Positions 28,766 through 39,000 of a stretch of 64,000 bases of DNA are shown one piece after another. This DNA comes from Nitrincola tibetensis (GTDB lineage Bacteria; Pseudomonadota; Gammaproteobacteria; Pseudomonadales; Balneatricaceae). Under the pieces are notes generated by a model. That model searched no databases. It saw only the letters and a program-made list of their open reading frames with translations, and was not told the DNA's origin. A program made the position numbers and the translations under genes. Location: the NCBI RefSeq assembly GCF_003284585.1, contig NZ_QKRX01000017.1, positions 1 to 64,000 on the forward strand. Direction: 5' to 3'. Every line of letters starts with the position of its first letter. The stretch's first letter is position 1.

Positions 28766-30424
28766 ATGTATCAGTATAATCAGGTCGATCAACAGATCGT
28801 TAATGAACGCGTAGAACAGTTCAGGGATCAGACGCGACGCTATTTGGCGGGTGAGTTATCGGCTGATGAGTTTTTAGCTTTGCGTTTAATGAATGGTCTT
28901 TATATACAGCGTCAGGCGCCTATGTTGCGTGTGGCGATTCCTTACGGACTTATGTCGGCTGAGCAAATGCGTATGCTGGCGAATATTGCACGTAAGTATG
29001 ACAAAGGCTATGGTCATTTTACAACGCGCACCAATATTCAGTTTAATTGGCCGAAGCTAGAAGAAGTGCCCGATATCCTAGCGGAGCTGGCCACCGTACA
29101 GATGCATGCCATTCAAACATCGGGTAATTGTATTCGTAATACGACGACCGATCACTTTGCAGGCGTTGCCGAGAGTGAGCTTGAAGATCCAAGACCTTGG
29201 TGTGAGATTATTCGTCAATGGTCAACCTTGCATCCCGAGTTTGCCTACTTGCCTCGTAAATTCAAGATTGCTGTTACAGGTTCAAAAGAAGACAGAGCAG
29301 CGAGCCAAGTTCATGATATTGGATTGCATTTGGTGCAGAACGCTGAGGGTGAAATTGGCTTTGAAGTTTTAGTTGGCGGCGGTCTTGGTCGAACGCCTGT
29401 TATCGGTAAAGTGATACGTGAATTCTTACCGAAAGAAGATTTGTTATCCTATCTTGATGCTATTTTACGTGTGTATAACCTTAAAGGGCGTCGTGATAAC
29501 AAGTATAAAGCACGTATCAAAATTTTAGTCGAAGCGCTAGGTGCCGATACGTTTAGAGATCTTGTTGAAGCTGAGTGGGTCTACACCCGCGACACCGAGT
29601 TGAAGTTAACGGCTGAGGAAATTGCACGTGTTAAGGGCTTCTTTACGCCTCATGCTTATGACCCAAGTGCAAAAGACGATGCTAGCTTAGATCAACAGTT
29701 AAAGGATGATGCAGACTTCCGAGTTTGGTTTGAACGTAATACTCGGGCACATAAAGTCGGTGGCTATCGCTGCGTAGTTGTGTCACTCAAGCCTTTACTC
29801 GGGCCGCCTGGTGATATCACCGATTTACAAATGGATGTCGTTGCTGATTTGGCGGATCGTTACAGCTTTTCTGAAATCCGCTCAACACATGATCAAAACT
29901 TGGTTTTAGCTGAGGTTCGTCAAGCCGACTTGTATGCGGTGTGGCAAGTCTTGTCGGAGCATAATCTTGCAAGAGCGAATATCAATACTCTAACCGATAT
30001 GATTGTGTGCCCAGGTTTTGATTTCTGTGCCTTGGCCAATGCTAAAACGCTGAACATCTCCGATGCGATCAATGCTGAATTTGAGAATTTGGATTATTTG
30101 TATGATCTAGGCGATATTCAGTTGAATATGTCAGGTTGTATTAATGCGTGTGGGCATCACCATGTAGGCCATATTGGTATTTTAGGTGTCGACAAAAAAG
30201 GCGAGGATTGGTACCAAATTACGCTGGGTGGATCTGGGCGCGAAGATGCATCTTTAGGTAAGGTGCTGGGTAAATCGGTTGCAGCTGATGAGGTGCCTTC
30301 TGTCTTGCGTAAGATATTAGAGACCTATATTGAACAGCGTACTGATGAAGAACGTTTTTTAGATACAGTACGTCGCGTTGGTTTAACCCCTTTTAAGGAG
30401 AAAGTCTATGCCACTGATCATTAA
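28766..30424 (+). CDS. cysI: Sulfite reductase hemoprotein (ferredoxin-type, single-subunit)
   Basis: 552 residues. The repeated nitrite/sulfite reductase ferredoxin-like and siroheme domains are present. The coupled siroheme-[4Fe-4S] ligands are in CPGFDFCALA and SGCINACGHH. FTTRTNIQFNW and NTTTDHFAG are further family motifs. Reduces sulfite to sulfide with six electrons. No cysJ flavoprotein is adjacent, so ferredoxin or another donor is likely. It overlaps the DUF934 gene by 17 bases and is followed by cysH and cysG, which supplies its siroheme. Confidence 0.94.
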   Translation: MYQYNQVDQQIVNERVEQFRDQTRRYLAGELSADEFLALRLMNGLYIQRQAPMLRVAIPYGLMSAEQMRMLANIARKYDKGYGHFTTRTNIQFNWPKLEEVPDILAELATVQMHAIQTSGNCIRNTTTDHFAGVAESELEDPRPWCEIIRQWSTLHPEFAYLPRKFKIAVTGSKEDRAASQVHDIGLHLVQNAEGEIGFEVLVGGGLGRTPVIGKVIREFLPKEDLLSYLDAILRVYNLKGRRDNKYKARIKILVEALGADTFRDLVEAEWVYTRDTELKLTAEEIARVKGFFTPHAYDPSAKDDASLDQQLKDDADFRVWFERNTRAHKVGGYRCVVVSLKPLLGPPGDITDLQMDVVADLADRYSFSEIRSTHDQNLVLAEVRQADLYAVWQVLSEHNLARANINTLTDMIVCPGFDFCALANAKTLNISDAINAEFENLDYLYDLGDIQLNMSGCINACGHHHVGHIGILGVDKKGEDWYQITLGGSGREDASLGKVLGKSVAADEVPSVLRKILETYIEQRTDEERFLDTVRRVGLTPFKEKVYATDH

Positions 30425-30893
30425 TCGAGAGAAGGTTCAAGATTCTTGGGCGTTGGTGAGTCCTGAAGAAGGAGCAGATTTTGTTGAACGAGCCTCTGGT
30501 CACGAACTTCTATTGGTCCCATTTGATTGCCTAGAAGTTGCTGATGCTTTGGGTTCAAAGCAGTTGGGTGTACAGGTGACAGGGGAAGTCGAGGTTGAAC
30601 AACTCGTGCCTTGGCTTTCCAAGCTCTCTTTAATTGCGATTGAGTTTCCTGTGTTTCGTGATGGACGTGGCTTTAGTTTAGCGCGTCAGTTGCGTCGAGT
30701 TGGTTATACGGGTGAGTTGAGAGCGGTCGGTGACGTTGGGCGCGATCGCTTAGGGTATCTTGAACGTTGCGGATTTAACGCATTCTTAATTGCGGAAGAG
30801 GCTTACTCTGATGAGCTTTTGCAAGCTTTTTCAGAAATCAGCGTTCATTATCAGGGCAGTGCGGATGATCCGCGCCCGATTTATCATCAATGA
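30408..30893 (+). CDS. DUF934 protein, sulfite-reductase partner
   Basis: 161 residues, typical for DUF934. Family features are FPVFRDGRGFSLARQLR, GELRAVGDVGRD and FNAFL. No transmembrane segment, signal peptide or metal motif. DUF934 genes almost always follow the ferredoxin-type cysI, as here, with a 17-base overlap, so it probably helps that reductase (electron transfer or assembly). The biochemical function has not been established to my knowledge. Confidence 0.88.
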   Translation: MPLIINREKVQDSWALVSPEEGADFVERASGHELLLVPFDCLEVADALGSKQLGVQVTGEVEVEQLVPWLSKLSLIAIEFPVFRDGRGFSLARQLRRVGYTGELRAVGDVGRDRLGYLERCGFNAFLIAEEAYSDELLQAFSEISVHYQGSADDPRPIYHQ

Positions 30894-30906
30894 TATGGGG
30901 TGAAGT

Positions 30907-31635
30907 GTGACTGATAGCTTAACGCCAGAGTTACAAAGTAAAGTTGATTCCGTTGTCGCCCGTCTTCAGGAAGCAAGCGCACTTTACGAAGGAAGCCTTG
31001 TACTTGCCAATAGTTTAGGTGCTGAGGATATGTTGCTGGCCGATCTTATCGATCGCCATGCATTGTCAATACCACAGTTTGTGCTAGACACAGGGCGCCT
31101 TCCAGAAGAAACCTTGACCTTGTTGGCGACGATGACCAAGCGTTACGGCGCATCAAAAATAGATGTTTATTATCCTGACGCCGCCTCAGTAGAAGCCTAT
31201 GTTCGTGAGTCTGGGATTAACGGATTCTATGAATCTCAAGCGCTTCGAAAGCAATGCTGCGCTGTGCGTAAACTTGAGCCCTTAGCGCGGGCGCTTAAAA
31301 GTCGTAAGGCTTGGATCACTGGCCTGCGTCGGGAGCAGTCGGTTACGCGTGATGCTGTGGAGTTCTCGGAGTGGGATGCTGGGAATGGGCTTCAAAAATT
31401 GAACCCCTTAGCTGACTGGAAAGAGTCAGAGGTGTGGGCCTATTTGCGTTTCTTTGAGGTTCCTTACAATGAATTGCATGACCGCCACTATCCAAGTATT
31501 GGCTGTGCACCTTGTACCCGAGCCATCTCTGTGGGCGAGGACTTGCGTGCAGGGCGTTGGTGGTGGGAGAATCCAGAAAACCGAGAGTGCGGACTGCATG
31601 CAGCTTCCTCATTAATACCTCTAAAACCCAGATAA
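30907..31635 (+). CDS. cysH: Thioredoxin-dependent APS reductase (assimilatory, [4Fe-4S] type)
   Basis: 242 residues from a GTG start at 30907, with GGGGTGA just before it. ATP-pyrophosphatase-like fold; SLGAEDMLLADL and FVLDTGRLPEET bind the nucleotide. The CC pair in LRKQCCAVRKLEP and the CxxC in SIGCAPCTRAI hold the [4Fe-4S] cluster that marks the APS-using type; PAPS-type enzymes lack it. The catalytic cysteine is in the C-terminal ECGLH. It reduces APS to sulfite with thioredoxin, so no CysC kinase is needed. Third gene of the cysI cluster. Confidence 0.94.
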   Translation: MTDSLTPELQSKVDSVVARLQEASALYEGSLVLANSLGAEDMLLADLIDRHALSIPQFVLDTGRLPEETLTLLATMTKRYGASKIDVYYPDAASVEAYVRESGINGFYESQALRKQCCAVRKLEPLARALKSRKAWITGLRREQSVTRDAVEFSEWDAGNGLQKLNPLADWKESEVWAYLRFFEVPYNELHDRHYPSIGCAPCTRAISVGEDLRAGRWWWENPENRECGLHAASSLIPLKPR

Positions 31636-31642
31636 AATTTGT

Positions 31643-31668
31643 TATCAGCTTGCAGTAGCAGGCTGATA
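31643..31668 (+). other. Hairpin between cysH and cysG
   Basis: TATCAGCTTGC and GCAGGCTGATA form an 11-bp stem with one G-T pair and loop AGTA. It lies 7 bases after the cysH stop and 22 before the cysG start, with no T-run. It may be an mRNA processing or stability element rather than a terminator. Confidence 0.5.
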
Positions 31669-31690
31669 CCCTCGATCTAGGATCTTAATC

Positions 31691-33103
31691 ATGGAATATC
31701 TACCTCTTTTCTTTGACCTCAAGGGTCGTCAAGTTTTGCTTGTCGGAGGAGGGGATGTTGCGTTGCGCAAAGCACGATTATTGGTAAGAGCTGGTGCTCT
31801 AATCACGGTTGTGTCTTTAGAGGTCCATCCTGAGTTGCAAGCTTTGCTTAAGGAGTCGCAAGGGGAAATCATTATCAGTGAGTACGCGTCTAGTTTAATC
31901 TCTGGCAAAACCTTAGTGCTCGCAGCAACGGACGATGAAGATTTGAATGAGCAGGTGTACCACGATGCCGTGGCTGCGAATGTGCCTGTTAATGTTGTTG
32001 ATAATCCACCTCTGTGTACGTTTATTTTCCCAGCTATTGTTGATCGTTCACCTATTGTCATTGGGATTAGCTCAGGGGGGCAATCCCCCGTATTGGCACG
32101 TTTACTGCGTTCAAAGCTAGAGAGTCAAATTCCAGTCAGCTTCAGTCGTTTAGGTCAGCTAGTTGGGCGCTTACGTGACAAGGTTAAAGCGCGGTTTAGC
32201 TCGGTCAATGAGCGCCGTGTTTTTTGGGAAAAAGTGTTGAATGGTCAAGTGGCAGAGCGTGTGTTTTCAGGGCAGGACGCTGAAGCTGAAGCACTCTTGT
32301 TGGCACAAATAGAAGCGGGAAATCCCGATAGTCAAGTGGGTGAAGTTTACTTGGTTGGTGCAGGACCGGGTGATCCAGAGTTGTTAACGTTTAAAGCATT
32401 GCGGCTCATGCAGCAGGCCGATATCGTTCTTTATGATCGTTTGGTTTCAGCCGAAGTGCTAGAAATGTGTCGTCGAGATGCCGATCTTATTTACGTGGGT
32501 AAGAAGCGAGATCATCACGCTGTACCTCAGCAGGACATTAATCAACTCTTAATTGAGCATGCACGAGCCGGAAAACGAGTTGTCAGGTTAAAGGGAGGCG
32601 ATCCCTTTATCTTTGGTCGTGGCGGTGAGGAGTTAGAGGAATTAAAAGCTGCGGGTATCCCTTTCCAGGTAGTGCCTGGTATTACTGCAGCAAGTGCGTG
32701 TTCAACCTATGGTGGTATACCCTTAACCCATCGTAACTATGCACAATCGGTTAAGTTTGTAACAGGTCAGTTGAAAAATCGAACAACCGATCTCAATTTT
32801 GAAGAGCTTGTGCAGCCGAATCAAACAATTGTTTTTTATATGGGGCTTCATACGCTTGATTTGTTGGTAAGTGGCTTGTTAAGCCATGGAAAACCTGAAA
32901 ACACTCCGATTGCGATTGTTTCTCAAGGCACTTCACCGCGGCAAAAAGTCCTGACGGGGGTTCTTTCAAATATTGTTGAGCGACAAAATCAAGCTCAGTT
33001 AGACGCCCCAGCCATTATTATTGTTGGAGAGGTGGTGTCGCTTCAAGAAAAACTAGCTTGGTTCGGTCAGCAAGCACTGGACGATGCACCCCTTAATTCA
33101 TAA
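31691..33103 (+). CDS. cysG: Siroheme synthase (methyltransferase/dehydrogenase/ferrochelatase)
   Basis: 470 residues, the full trifunctional form. The N-terminal Rossmann part ([18 protein letters not shown]) oxidises precorrin-2 and inserts iron, with the [18 protein letters not shown] region following. From about residue 215 the SAM-dependent uroporphyrinogen-III methyltransferase begins ([20 protein letters not shown], then [18 protein letters not shown] and [10 protein letters not shown]). It supplies siroheme to CysI, encoded upstream in the same cluster. AGGA precedes the ATG. Confidence 0.97.
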   Translation: MEYLPLFFDLKGRQVLLVGGGDVALRKARLLVRAGALITVVSLEVHPELQALLKESQGEIIISEYASSLISGKTLVLAATDDEDLNEQVYHDAVAANVPVNVVDNPPLCTFIFPAIVDRSPIVIGISSGGQSPVLARLLRSKLESQIPVSFSRLGQLVGRLRDKVKARFSSVNERRVFWEKVLNGQVAERVFSGQDAEAEALLLAQIEAGNPDSQVGEVYLVGAGPGDPELLTFKALRLMQQADIVLYDRLVSAEVLEMCRRDADLIYVGKKRDHHAVPQQDINQLLIEHARAGKRVVRLKGGDPFIFGRGGEELEELKAAGIPFQVVPGITAASACSTYGGIPLTHRNYAQSVKFVTGQLKNRTTDLNFEELVQPNQTIVFYMGLHTLDLLVSGLLSHGKPENTPIAIVSQGTSPRQKVLTGVLSNIVERQNQAQLDAPAIIIVGEVVSLQEKLAWFGQQALDDAPLNS

Positions 33104-33108
33104 TTTTA

Positions 33109-33387
33109 ATGTCTGATGCAAATCCCATCTGGTACGTATATCTATTACGCTGCTCAGATAACTCACTCTACACGGGCATCACCACTGATCTTGAGCGTCG
33201 TCTCCAAGAGCATAACAGTTGCGACAAACGTGGTGCCCGTTATACGCGGACGAGAAGGCCTGTTCAGCTTGTTTATTTTGAAAAACAAGCTGACCGCAGT
33301 CTTGCATCCAAGCGTGAAAGTGCATTGAAAAAATTATCTCGCTTAGGTAAGGAGCGCCTAGTTCTCAACGCACCTAGTGTCAATTAA
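33109..33387 (+). CDS. GIY-YIG domain protein (UPF0213)
   Basis: 92 residues, typical of the small single-domain UPF0213/YhbQ family. The GIY-YIG core is WYVYLLRCSDNSLYTGIT, followed by the arginine of DLERRLQEHN and the glutamate-containing YFEKQADRSLASKRE. These proteins have a nuclease fold; YhbQ-type members act on DNA in vitro, but the cellular role is unclear. It starts five bases after the cysG stop and is probably carried by the same transcript. Confidence 0.9.
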   Translation: MSDANPIWYVYLLRCSDNSLYTGITTDLERRLQEHNSCDKRGARYTRTRRPVQLVYFEKQADRSLASKRESALKKLSRLGKERLVLNAPSVN

Positions 33388-33438
33388 GACACCTACTTTA
33401 ATCATTTTTCCTTTATTTTGGATTTTGGCCTTCTAAAT

Positions 33439-33483
33439 TAGGTGCTATTGCATCTTTGCTGTTCAGTAGCACCTATGTTTTAA
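33439..33483 (+). terminator. Terminator after the cysI-cysG-GIY cluster
   Basis: TAGGTGCTA (33439-33447) pairs perfectly with TAGCACCTA (33467-33475) across a 19-base loop and is followed by TGTTTTAAA. It lies 52 bases after the GIY-YIG gene stop. Confidence 0.55.
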
Positions 33484-33578
33484 ATAATTATAACTTGAGA
33501 ATGCTTTATTCGCAGCGCATCAATGACTACAATAACAAAATTACGTCCATGTACGTCAGGCATAGTAAAGGATCCATA

Positions 33579-34283
33579 ATGGTGTCAATTTTTTCGAAAA
33601 AGCTGGCCGTCGCCAGTCTGGTTACGTTTGTGTCGATAGCTCCACTTCAGGCACAAACCGAGAGTGATCCATGGGAAGGCTTCAATCGTGCAATGTTCTC
33701 GTTTAATGAAACAATTGATCGTGCAGCGATAAAGCCTTTAGCGCAAGGATACAAATTTGTAACGCCTGAATTGGCTCAGACAGGTGTCAGTAATTTTTTT
33801 GATAACCTGAAAGGCATGCGTAACTTTGCTAACAATTTGTTGCAGGGCAAGGTGCATAATGCATTTGAAGACGTAGCACGTTTTACGTTTAATACAACCT
33901 TTGGTTTGGTGGGTCTAATTGATGTCGCAACTCCTATGGGGATTGCTAAACATGATGAAGACTTTGGACAAACGCTAGGGTATTGGGGAATGCCTTCAGG
34001 CCCATATGTTGTATTGCCGTTTATGGGACCGAGTTCAGTTAGAGATACAGTGGGTATGGTTCCCGACTGGTATCTTAATCCAATCGTGTATATTGATGAT
34101 CGCGCTACACGTAATTCGTTGCAAGCATTACGTTTAATTGACACTCGTGCTCGTTTACTTGAAGCTGAGCGAATGATCTCAGGTGATCGTTACTCGTTTA
34201 TTCGTGATTCGTATTTGCAACGTCGGGAGTTCCTTGTTCGTGATGGCGATGTTCGCGTAAGCTTTGACGAAACGGATTTTTAA
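33579..34283 (+). CDS. mlaA: MlaA/VacJ family protein without a lipobox
   Basis: 234 residues from the ATG at 33579, chosen because AAAGGA lies six bases before it and a signal peptide begins there; the frame is open further upstream to 33456 without similarity. The MlaA domain is clear: DPWEGFNRAMFSFNETIDRA, then GYWGMPSGPYVVLPFMGPSSVRD and the YLNP...ID segment. MlaA removes misplaced phospholipids from the outer leaflet of the outer membrane. Usual MlaA proteins are lipoproteins with a lipobox cysteine. Here the signal ends SIAPLQAQTES with no cysteine, so it should be cut by signal peptidase I and not lipidated. No other mla genes are nearby. Confidence 0.93.
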   Translation: MVSIFSKKLAVASLVTFVSIAPLQAQTESDPWEGFNRAMFSFNETIDRAAIKPLAQGYKFVTPELAQTGVSNFFDNLKGMRNFANNLLQGKVHNAFEDVARFTFNTTFGLVGLIDVATPMGIAKHDEDFGQTLGYWGMPSGPYVVLPFMGPSSVRDTVGMVPDWYLNPIVYIDDRATRNSLQALRLIDTRARLLEAERMISGDRYSFIRDSYLQRREFLVRDGDVRVSFDETDF

Positions 34284-34355
34284 ACGCTAGTCATGTTCAA
34301 GCGTATTTCAAGTAGGGTGTTCATGAATCATAAAAACAGCAGGGGTTACTGATGT

Positions 34356-35522
34356 ATGATTCGCCCTAGCCATACGGTGTTAGTGGTTTCATCGTCTGCC
34401 ATTGTGATTGAGCGTCTACAATCGCTATGTGAGCAGTGTGGTTTGCCTGACCTAAGTATGGTTGTGTGCGAACAAGTGGCGGATGCTGAAGCTATGTTGG
34501 AGCACAAGTCTTTTTCCTTGACGCTTCTTGACCTTTCAAATGGCGTTAGCTTAGGTTTTCTCGATTATGCATCGTCGATACTCAATCCTAAGCCTGTTGT
34601 TGCGATCATTGGTGAGGGGAGCTCAGAGACGATCATAAATGCCTTGCGTGCTGGAGCAGATGATGTGTTTGTGGTAGAGGATTTGGAAATCAGTCCAAAG
34701 CTGTTTATCTACTCAATGAAGCGTCAGTTGCGAAGAGCTTTATACATAGAAGAGTCAAAGCGTTTAAAAGACTCACTTGAGCGCAGCTTGGATGAACTCA
34801 GAGCCGATCATCATGCAGCCCAGCATGTTCAACAAAACCTTTTACCTCCTCGTCATCAAACCCTAAATGGTTTAGTGGTGGAGTACACCTTGAAGCCCTC
34901 TTTACTGCTGAGTGGTGATTTTGTTGATGCTTTAGAAATAAATGACCACTTAATTATTTTCTATCTAGCCGATGTTTCAGGTCATGGCGCGTCTTCGGCA
35001 TTGGTTACGGTATTATTGAAGAATTTAACGCACCGATTGTTAAGAAACTACAAGCGTCATTCGAGTTTCGATATTCTGTCACCCGTGCTAACGCTTGAGC
35101 GTATCAATCGAGAAATGCTGCTAACAGGTATGGGTAAGCATATGACCATGTTTGTAGGGTTGTTAGACACACAAACATCCAAGTTGATCTACGCAACAGG
35201 TGGCCATCACCCCATGCCTATCTTGAGCTGTAATCACAGCAGTTCATTTCTAAAAGGGCGTGGAATGCCGGTGGGATTGTTTGAAAAACCTGAGTTTGAA
35301 GAGCATCAGTTAGATTTGCCTCAAGTGTTTAGTTTGACCCTGTTTTCAGATGGTGTTCTTGAAATAATTAAGGGTAGCTCGTTGAAAGAAAAAGAAAACT
35401 GGCTATTAAATACTTTACAGCCAGGGCATATCGAGTCTTCTCAGCTGACGGAAATGATTGAGTCAGGCTTTGAAGATGTTCGACCTGATGATGTCGCAAT
35501 TATGACTGTATCTAGAGCCTGA
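34356..35522 (+). CDS. Pseudo-receiver/SpoIIE-type PP2C phosphatase (HsbR/RsbU-like)
   Basis: 388 residues. The N-terminal receiver-like fold (about 1-125) keeps D59 (LTLLDLSN) but has SSS at 12-14 where the acidic pair belongs, and lacks the Thr/Ser and K-P switch residues. It is probably not phosphorylated in the normal way. A coiled linker (125-165) leads to a PPM/SpoIIE phosphatase domain with intact metal ligands: GDFVDAL, ADVSGHGASSA, LFSDGVLE and RPDDVAIM. Such enzymes dephosphorylate STAS antagonists. The partner STAS gene starts two bases after its stop. The anti-sigma kinase domain found in Pseudomonas HsbR is absent. Confidence 0.9.
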   Translation: MIRPSHTVLVVSSSAIVIERLQSLCEQCGLPDLSMVVCEQVADAEAMLEHKSFSLTLLDLSNGVSLGFLDYASSILNPKPVVAIIGEGSSETIINALRAGADDVFVVEDLEISPKLFIYSMKRQLRRALYIEESKRLKDSLERSLDELRADHHAAQHVQQNLLPPRHQTLNGLVVEYTLKPSLLLSGDFVDALEINDHLIIFYLADVSGHGASSALVTVLLKNLTHRLLRNYKRHSSFDILSPVLTLERINREMLLTGMGKHMTMFVGLLDTQTSKLIYATGGHHPMPILSCNHSSSFLKGRGMPVGLFEKPEFEEHQLDLPQVFSLTLFSDGVLEIIKGSSLKEKENWLLNTLQPGHIESSQLTEMIESGFEDVRPDDVAIMTVSRA

Positions 35523-35524
35523 TC

Positions 35525-36010
35525 ATGAGTGATGGTGAGATTTTTTTTGCATGCCGTGATGGGCATTATGTTTTAAAGTTTGTGGGGGAAGTGCGCCTGA
35601 CGCTCTGCTCTACGATTGATCAGCATTTAGCGTTTTGTCTCGCTAAAGAAGAAATTACCGATACACTTATTGACCTAACTGAAACCAATAATATCGATAG
35701 TACTTCTTTAGGACTGATTGCGAAGCTGGCAATAAAGTGCTCCGAACGAAACATGCCTAAACCAACCATTGTTTCAACGAATCCTGATATTACTCAGATT
35801 CTTCTCGCCATGGGCTTTGATAAAGTCTTTGTCTTATTGGATGTGTTGCCTACCAGTGTCAGCGATCTTAAACAAGTTCCGTTTGTTTTAGAATCTGAAA
35901 ATGAAGTTCGCTTGAGAATCATTCAGGCGCACAAGGTGTTGATTGATCTTAATGAGGCGAATCGTGATGCCTTTAAAGGATTGGTTGAGACCCTAGAAAA
36001 GTGTTCGTAA
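35525..36010 (+). CDS. STAS-domain anti-sigma antagonist (HsbA-like)
   Basis: 161 residues. The STAS domain covers about 5-110 with the phosphorylatable loop NNIDSTSLGLIAKL (S59/T60 candidates). A helical C-terminal extension (about 115-160) resembles that of HsbA/CrsA-type proteins. Such antagonists are switched by phosphorylation and in Pseudomonas link FlgM, flagellar sigma factor activity and c-di-GMP. It is downstream of the phosphatase gene with a 2-base gap, so the two are co-translated. No kinase is present in the pair. Confidence 0.9.
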   Translation: MSDGEIFFACRDGHYVLKFVGEVRLTLCSTIDQHLAFCLAKEEITDTLIDLTETNNIDSTSLGLIAKLAIKCSERNMPKPTIVSTNPDITQILLAMGFDKVFVLLDVLPTSVSDLKQVPFVLESENEVRLRIIQAHKVLIDLNEANRDAFKGLVETLEKCS

Positions 36011-36079
36011 GCGCTACTAGATACTTCATTGTGTTTTGGTTGGCCTAGCGGCGATAGAATCACCCCTAGGCCGTAGCGC
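36011..36079. terminator. Nested inverted repeats between the STAS gene and the carboxylase
   Basis: GCGCTAC (36011-36017) pairs with GTAGCGC (36073-36079). GGCCTAG (36042-36048) pairs with CTAGGCC (36066-36072). They form a two-part stem between convergent genes, without a clear T-run. Probably the shared end of both transcripts. Confidence 0.45.
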
Positions 36080-36083
36080 AGTT

Positions 36084-39000
36084 TCAGCAAACTATTGATT
36101 GCATTACGACAAGTGCTTGGCCAGGTCGAACGCGCGTCCCGCTTTTAATGAGGAGCTGTGTCACTTCGCCTGCTTCTTGAGCAAAAATGGGAATTTCCAT
36201 TTTCATGGATTCCAGAATCACGAGTAACTGTCCTGGCTGAACTCTATCCCCAATATCAACCTTGATCTCCCATACGCTCCCCGACACAGGGCTGTCTGCG
36301 ATGAGGCTGTCCTCTGGCCAAGCATGCTCTTCATGAGGTGTTGTTGTTTCTTCTGAATGAAAGTCAAACTGGTCGGTTGCATGCCAATGCGAAAGTTCGG
36401 CTTCAAAGGCGGCTTCACGTTGTTGATTAAAGGTAGCAATGGCTTCTGCCTCAGACTCAATCCAAGCCTGATAGTCAGCTAAACTAAATTCTCGCTCTTC
36501 AATGGTAAGAGGGTAGTGGCCCTGAGGGAAGTCTCGCCGTATTTTGATCAACTCATCAGCACTGACCTCATAAAATCGTATTTGATCAAAAAAACGCAAT
36601 AGCCAGGGGGATTGAAACTCTGCAGTTTTGCGATAGCGATTCCACATTTGCAACGTGCGTCCGACAAATTGATAGCCACCTGGACCTTCCATGCCATATA
36701 TACAGAGGTAGGCCCCCCCAATGCCAACGGAGTTTTCGGCGGTCCAAGTACGTGCGGGGTTGTACTTGGTTGTGACCAAACGATGGCGTGGATCAATGGG
36801 CGTGGCCAAGGGGGCACCTAGATAAACATCACCAAGACCCATCACCAAATAGGAGGCTGAAAATACGATGTCTTTTACGGCCTCTATTGAAGGTAGTCCA
36901 TTGATCCGACGAATAAACTCCAGATTGCTTGGGCACCAAGGTGCGTTTTTTCGCACAGACTGGCTGTATTTGTCTATCGCTAATTGGCAGGCATCATCGT
37001 TCCAAGATAAGGGTAGATGAACGATACGTGACGGCACTTTCAAGGTGTTAAGTCGGCCTCGTAGCTGCTCCTCACCCCTTTTTAGATGCTCAACCAGTTG
37101 AGCCGCACTCATAACCTGCGCGTCATAGTGTATTTGCAGTGAGCGTACACCGGGAGTGAGCTCTCTCAAGCCATCTAATTGCTGGTCATAGAGCCATTGC
37201 ATGAGCGCGTGGACTTTAAAACGTAAGCCGAGATCGAGGTGCTGCTCGCCATACTCGACCAGCATGAAATGATCACCGGCAAGGCGAATGACAAGTTCAT
37301 CTTTGAGGTGTTCGGAAGGGAGCTTGGCAAAGATGGCCGTCTCTGGTAGGTAGGTTGCTATCTCTTGAGGGGGGGGAGGCGTTAAGCTTGTGATGGTTGT
37401 CGTTTGAAGTGCTTCAAGGCTGACGGCATCCGCTAAGGCAATGGGAATGAACCGGACTTTGTCTCCTGAGCGTAGTTGACCCAGTTTCCAAAGGTCGGCC
37501 GTAATGACGGTTGCAGGGCTGACAAAACCGCCAAGGGAGGGCCCATCGGGGCCTAAAATCACGGGCATATCACCGGTAAAGTCGACAGCACCAAAGGCGT
37601 AGGCGTTATCATGTATATTTGAAGGGTGCAGACCTGCTTCACCTCCATCCCGTCGTGCCCATTGTGGCTTAGGGCCGATTAAGCGAACGCCTGTGCGACT
37701 TGAGTTGTAATGCACCTCCCATTCGTTTGCAAAGAAGGTTTGAATATCGTCTGGGGTGAAAAAATCAGGCGCGCCCTGTGGGCCATAAATGACACGAAGA
37801 TCCCACGTAGACTGAATTTGAGGCTTAAGTGTTTTTGCTAATGAAGCAGGTGTTTCTATAGGCGTTACATCCGCGGATAACGCTAGTACATCGCCCACTT
37901 GCAAAGCTCGACCATTGTGGCCGCCAAATTGGCCAAGAGTAAAGGTTGATGCCGAGCCTAAATAGTCAGGGCACTGAATTCCGCCTCGTACACATAGATA
38001 GCATCTCGCACCCGTAGCAATACGTCCTATGTTAAGTGTATCTCCAGCTTCAAGATTGATGACTTCCCATAATGCGACTAATTGATTGTTACGCTTAACT
38101 TCAACGTCAGCTCCCGTAATAACGACTTGTGTGGGTGCTGAAAAGACCAGGCTTGGACCTTGTAAGGTGATTTCGAGGCCGACTGCAGATTCTGGGTTGT
38201 TGAGGAGGCGGTTGCCTAAACGAAATGAGTAGCTATCAAAAGGGCCTGATGGCGGAATGCCAACGTGCCAATAGCCTTGGCGCCCAGGAAAGTCCTGCAA
38301 GGTGGTTTGTGTGCCCGCATGAAGAACATCGATCCGCTGACACTGATGGGTAAAATGATTCAAATACTGGGTGGTGACTCGGCCTGCTTGAAGCTGTGCA
38401 TCTGCAGTTAAGGCCCGTAAATAGGCTAGATTCGTTTCGCTGCCGTAAAGTTTAATCTCGTGCAGTACACGATTGAGTTTGGCAAGTGCGGCTTCACGAC
38501 TTGTATCATGTACGATCACTTTAGCCAACATCGGATCAAAATAGGGCGGAATTTCCATACCACTTTCAATCCAATGATCAATGCGTATTCCTTCGCCCTC
38601 AGGGAAGAACACCTCGGACAAAAAGCCTGCACAGGGCTTGAATTGTAAATAAGGATCTTCAGCATAGAGTCTGACTTGAACCGCATGGCCGGAGGCTTTG
38701 AGTTGTGAGGCGGCTTGCTGTAAATCGAAGGCTTCACCACTGGCTTGACGTAGCATCCATTCTACAAGATCGATGCCATACACCGCTTCTGTGACGCCAT
38801 GCTCGACCTGTAAGCGCGTGTTTACTTCTAGAAAGTAAAAGTCCTGAGTTTCCGTATCGTAAATGAACTCAACAGTGCCAGCATTACGGTAATTCACACT
38901 GGCAAGTAAGCTTTCTGCCGTGTTATAGAGTGCCTGACGTGTTGCGTCGGATAAATGGGGGGCGGGGCACTCCTCAACTACTTTTTGGTTGCGGCGTTGG

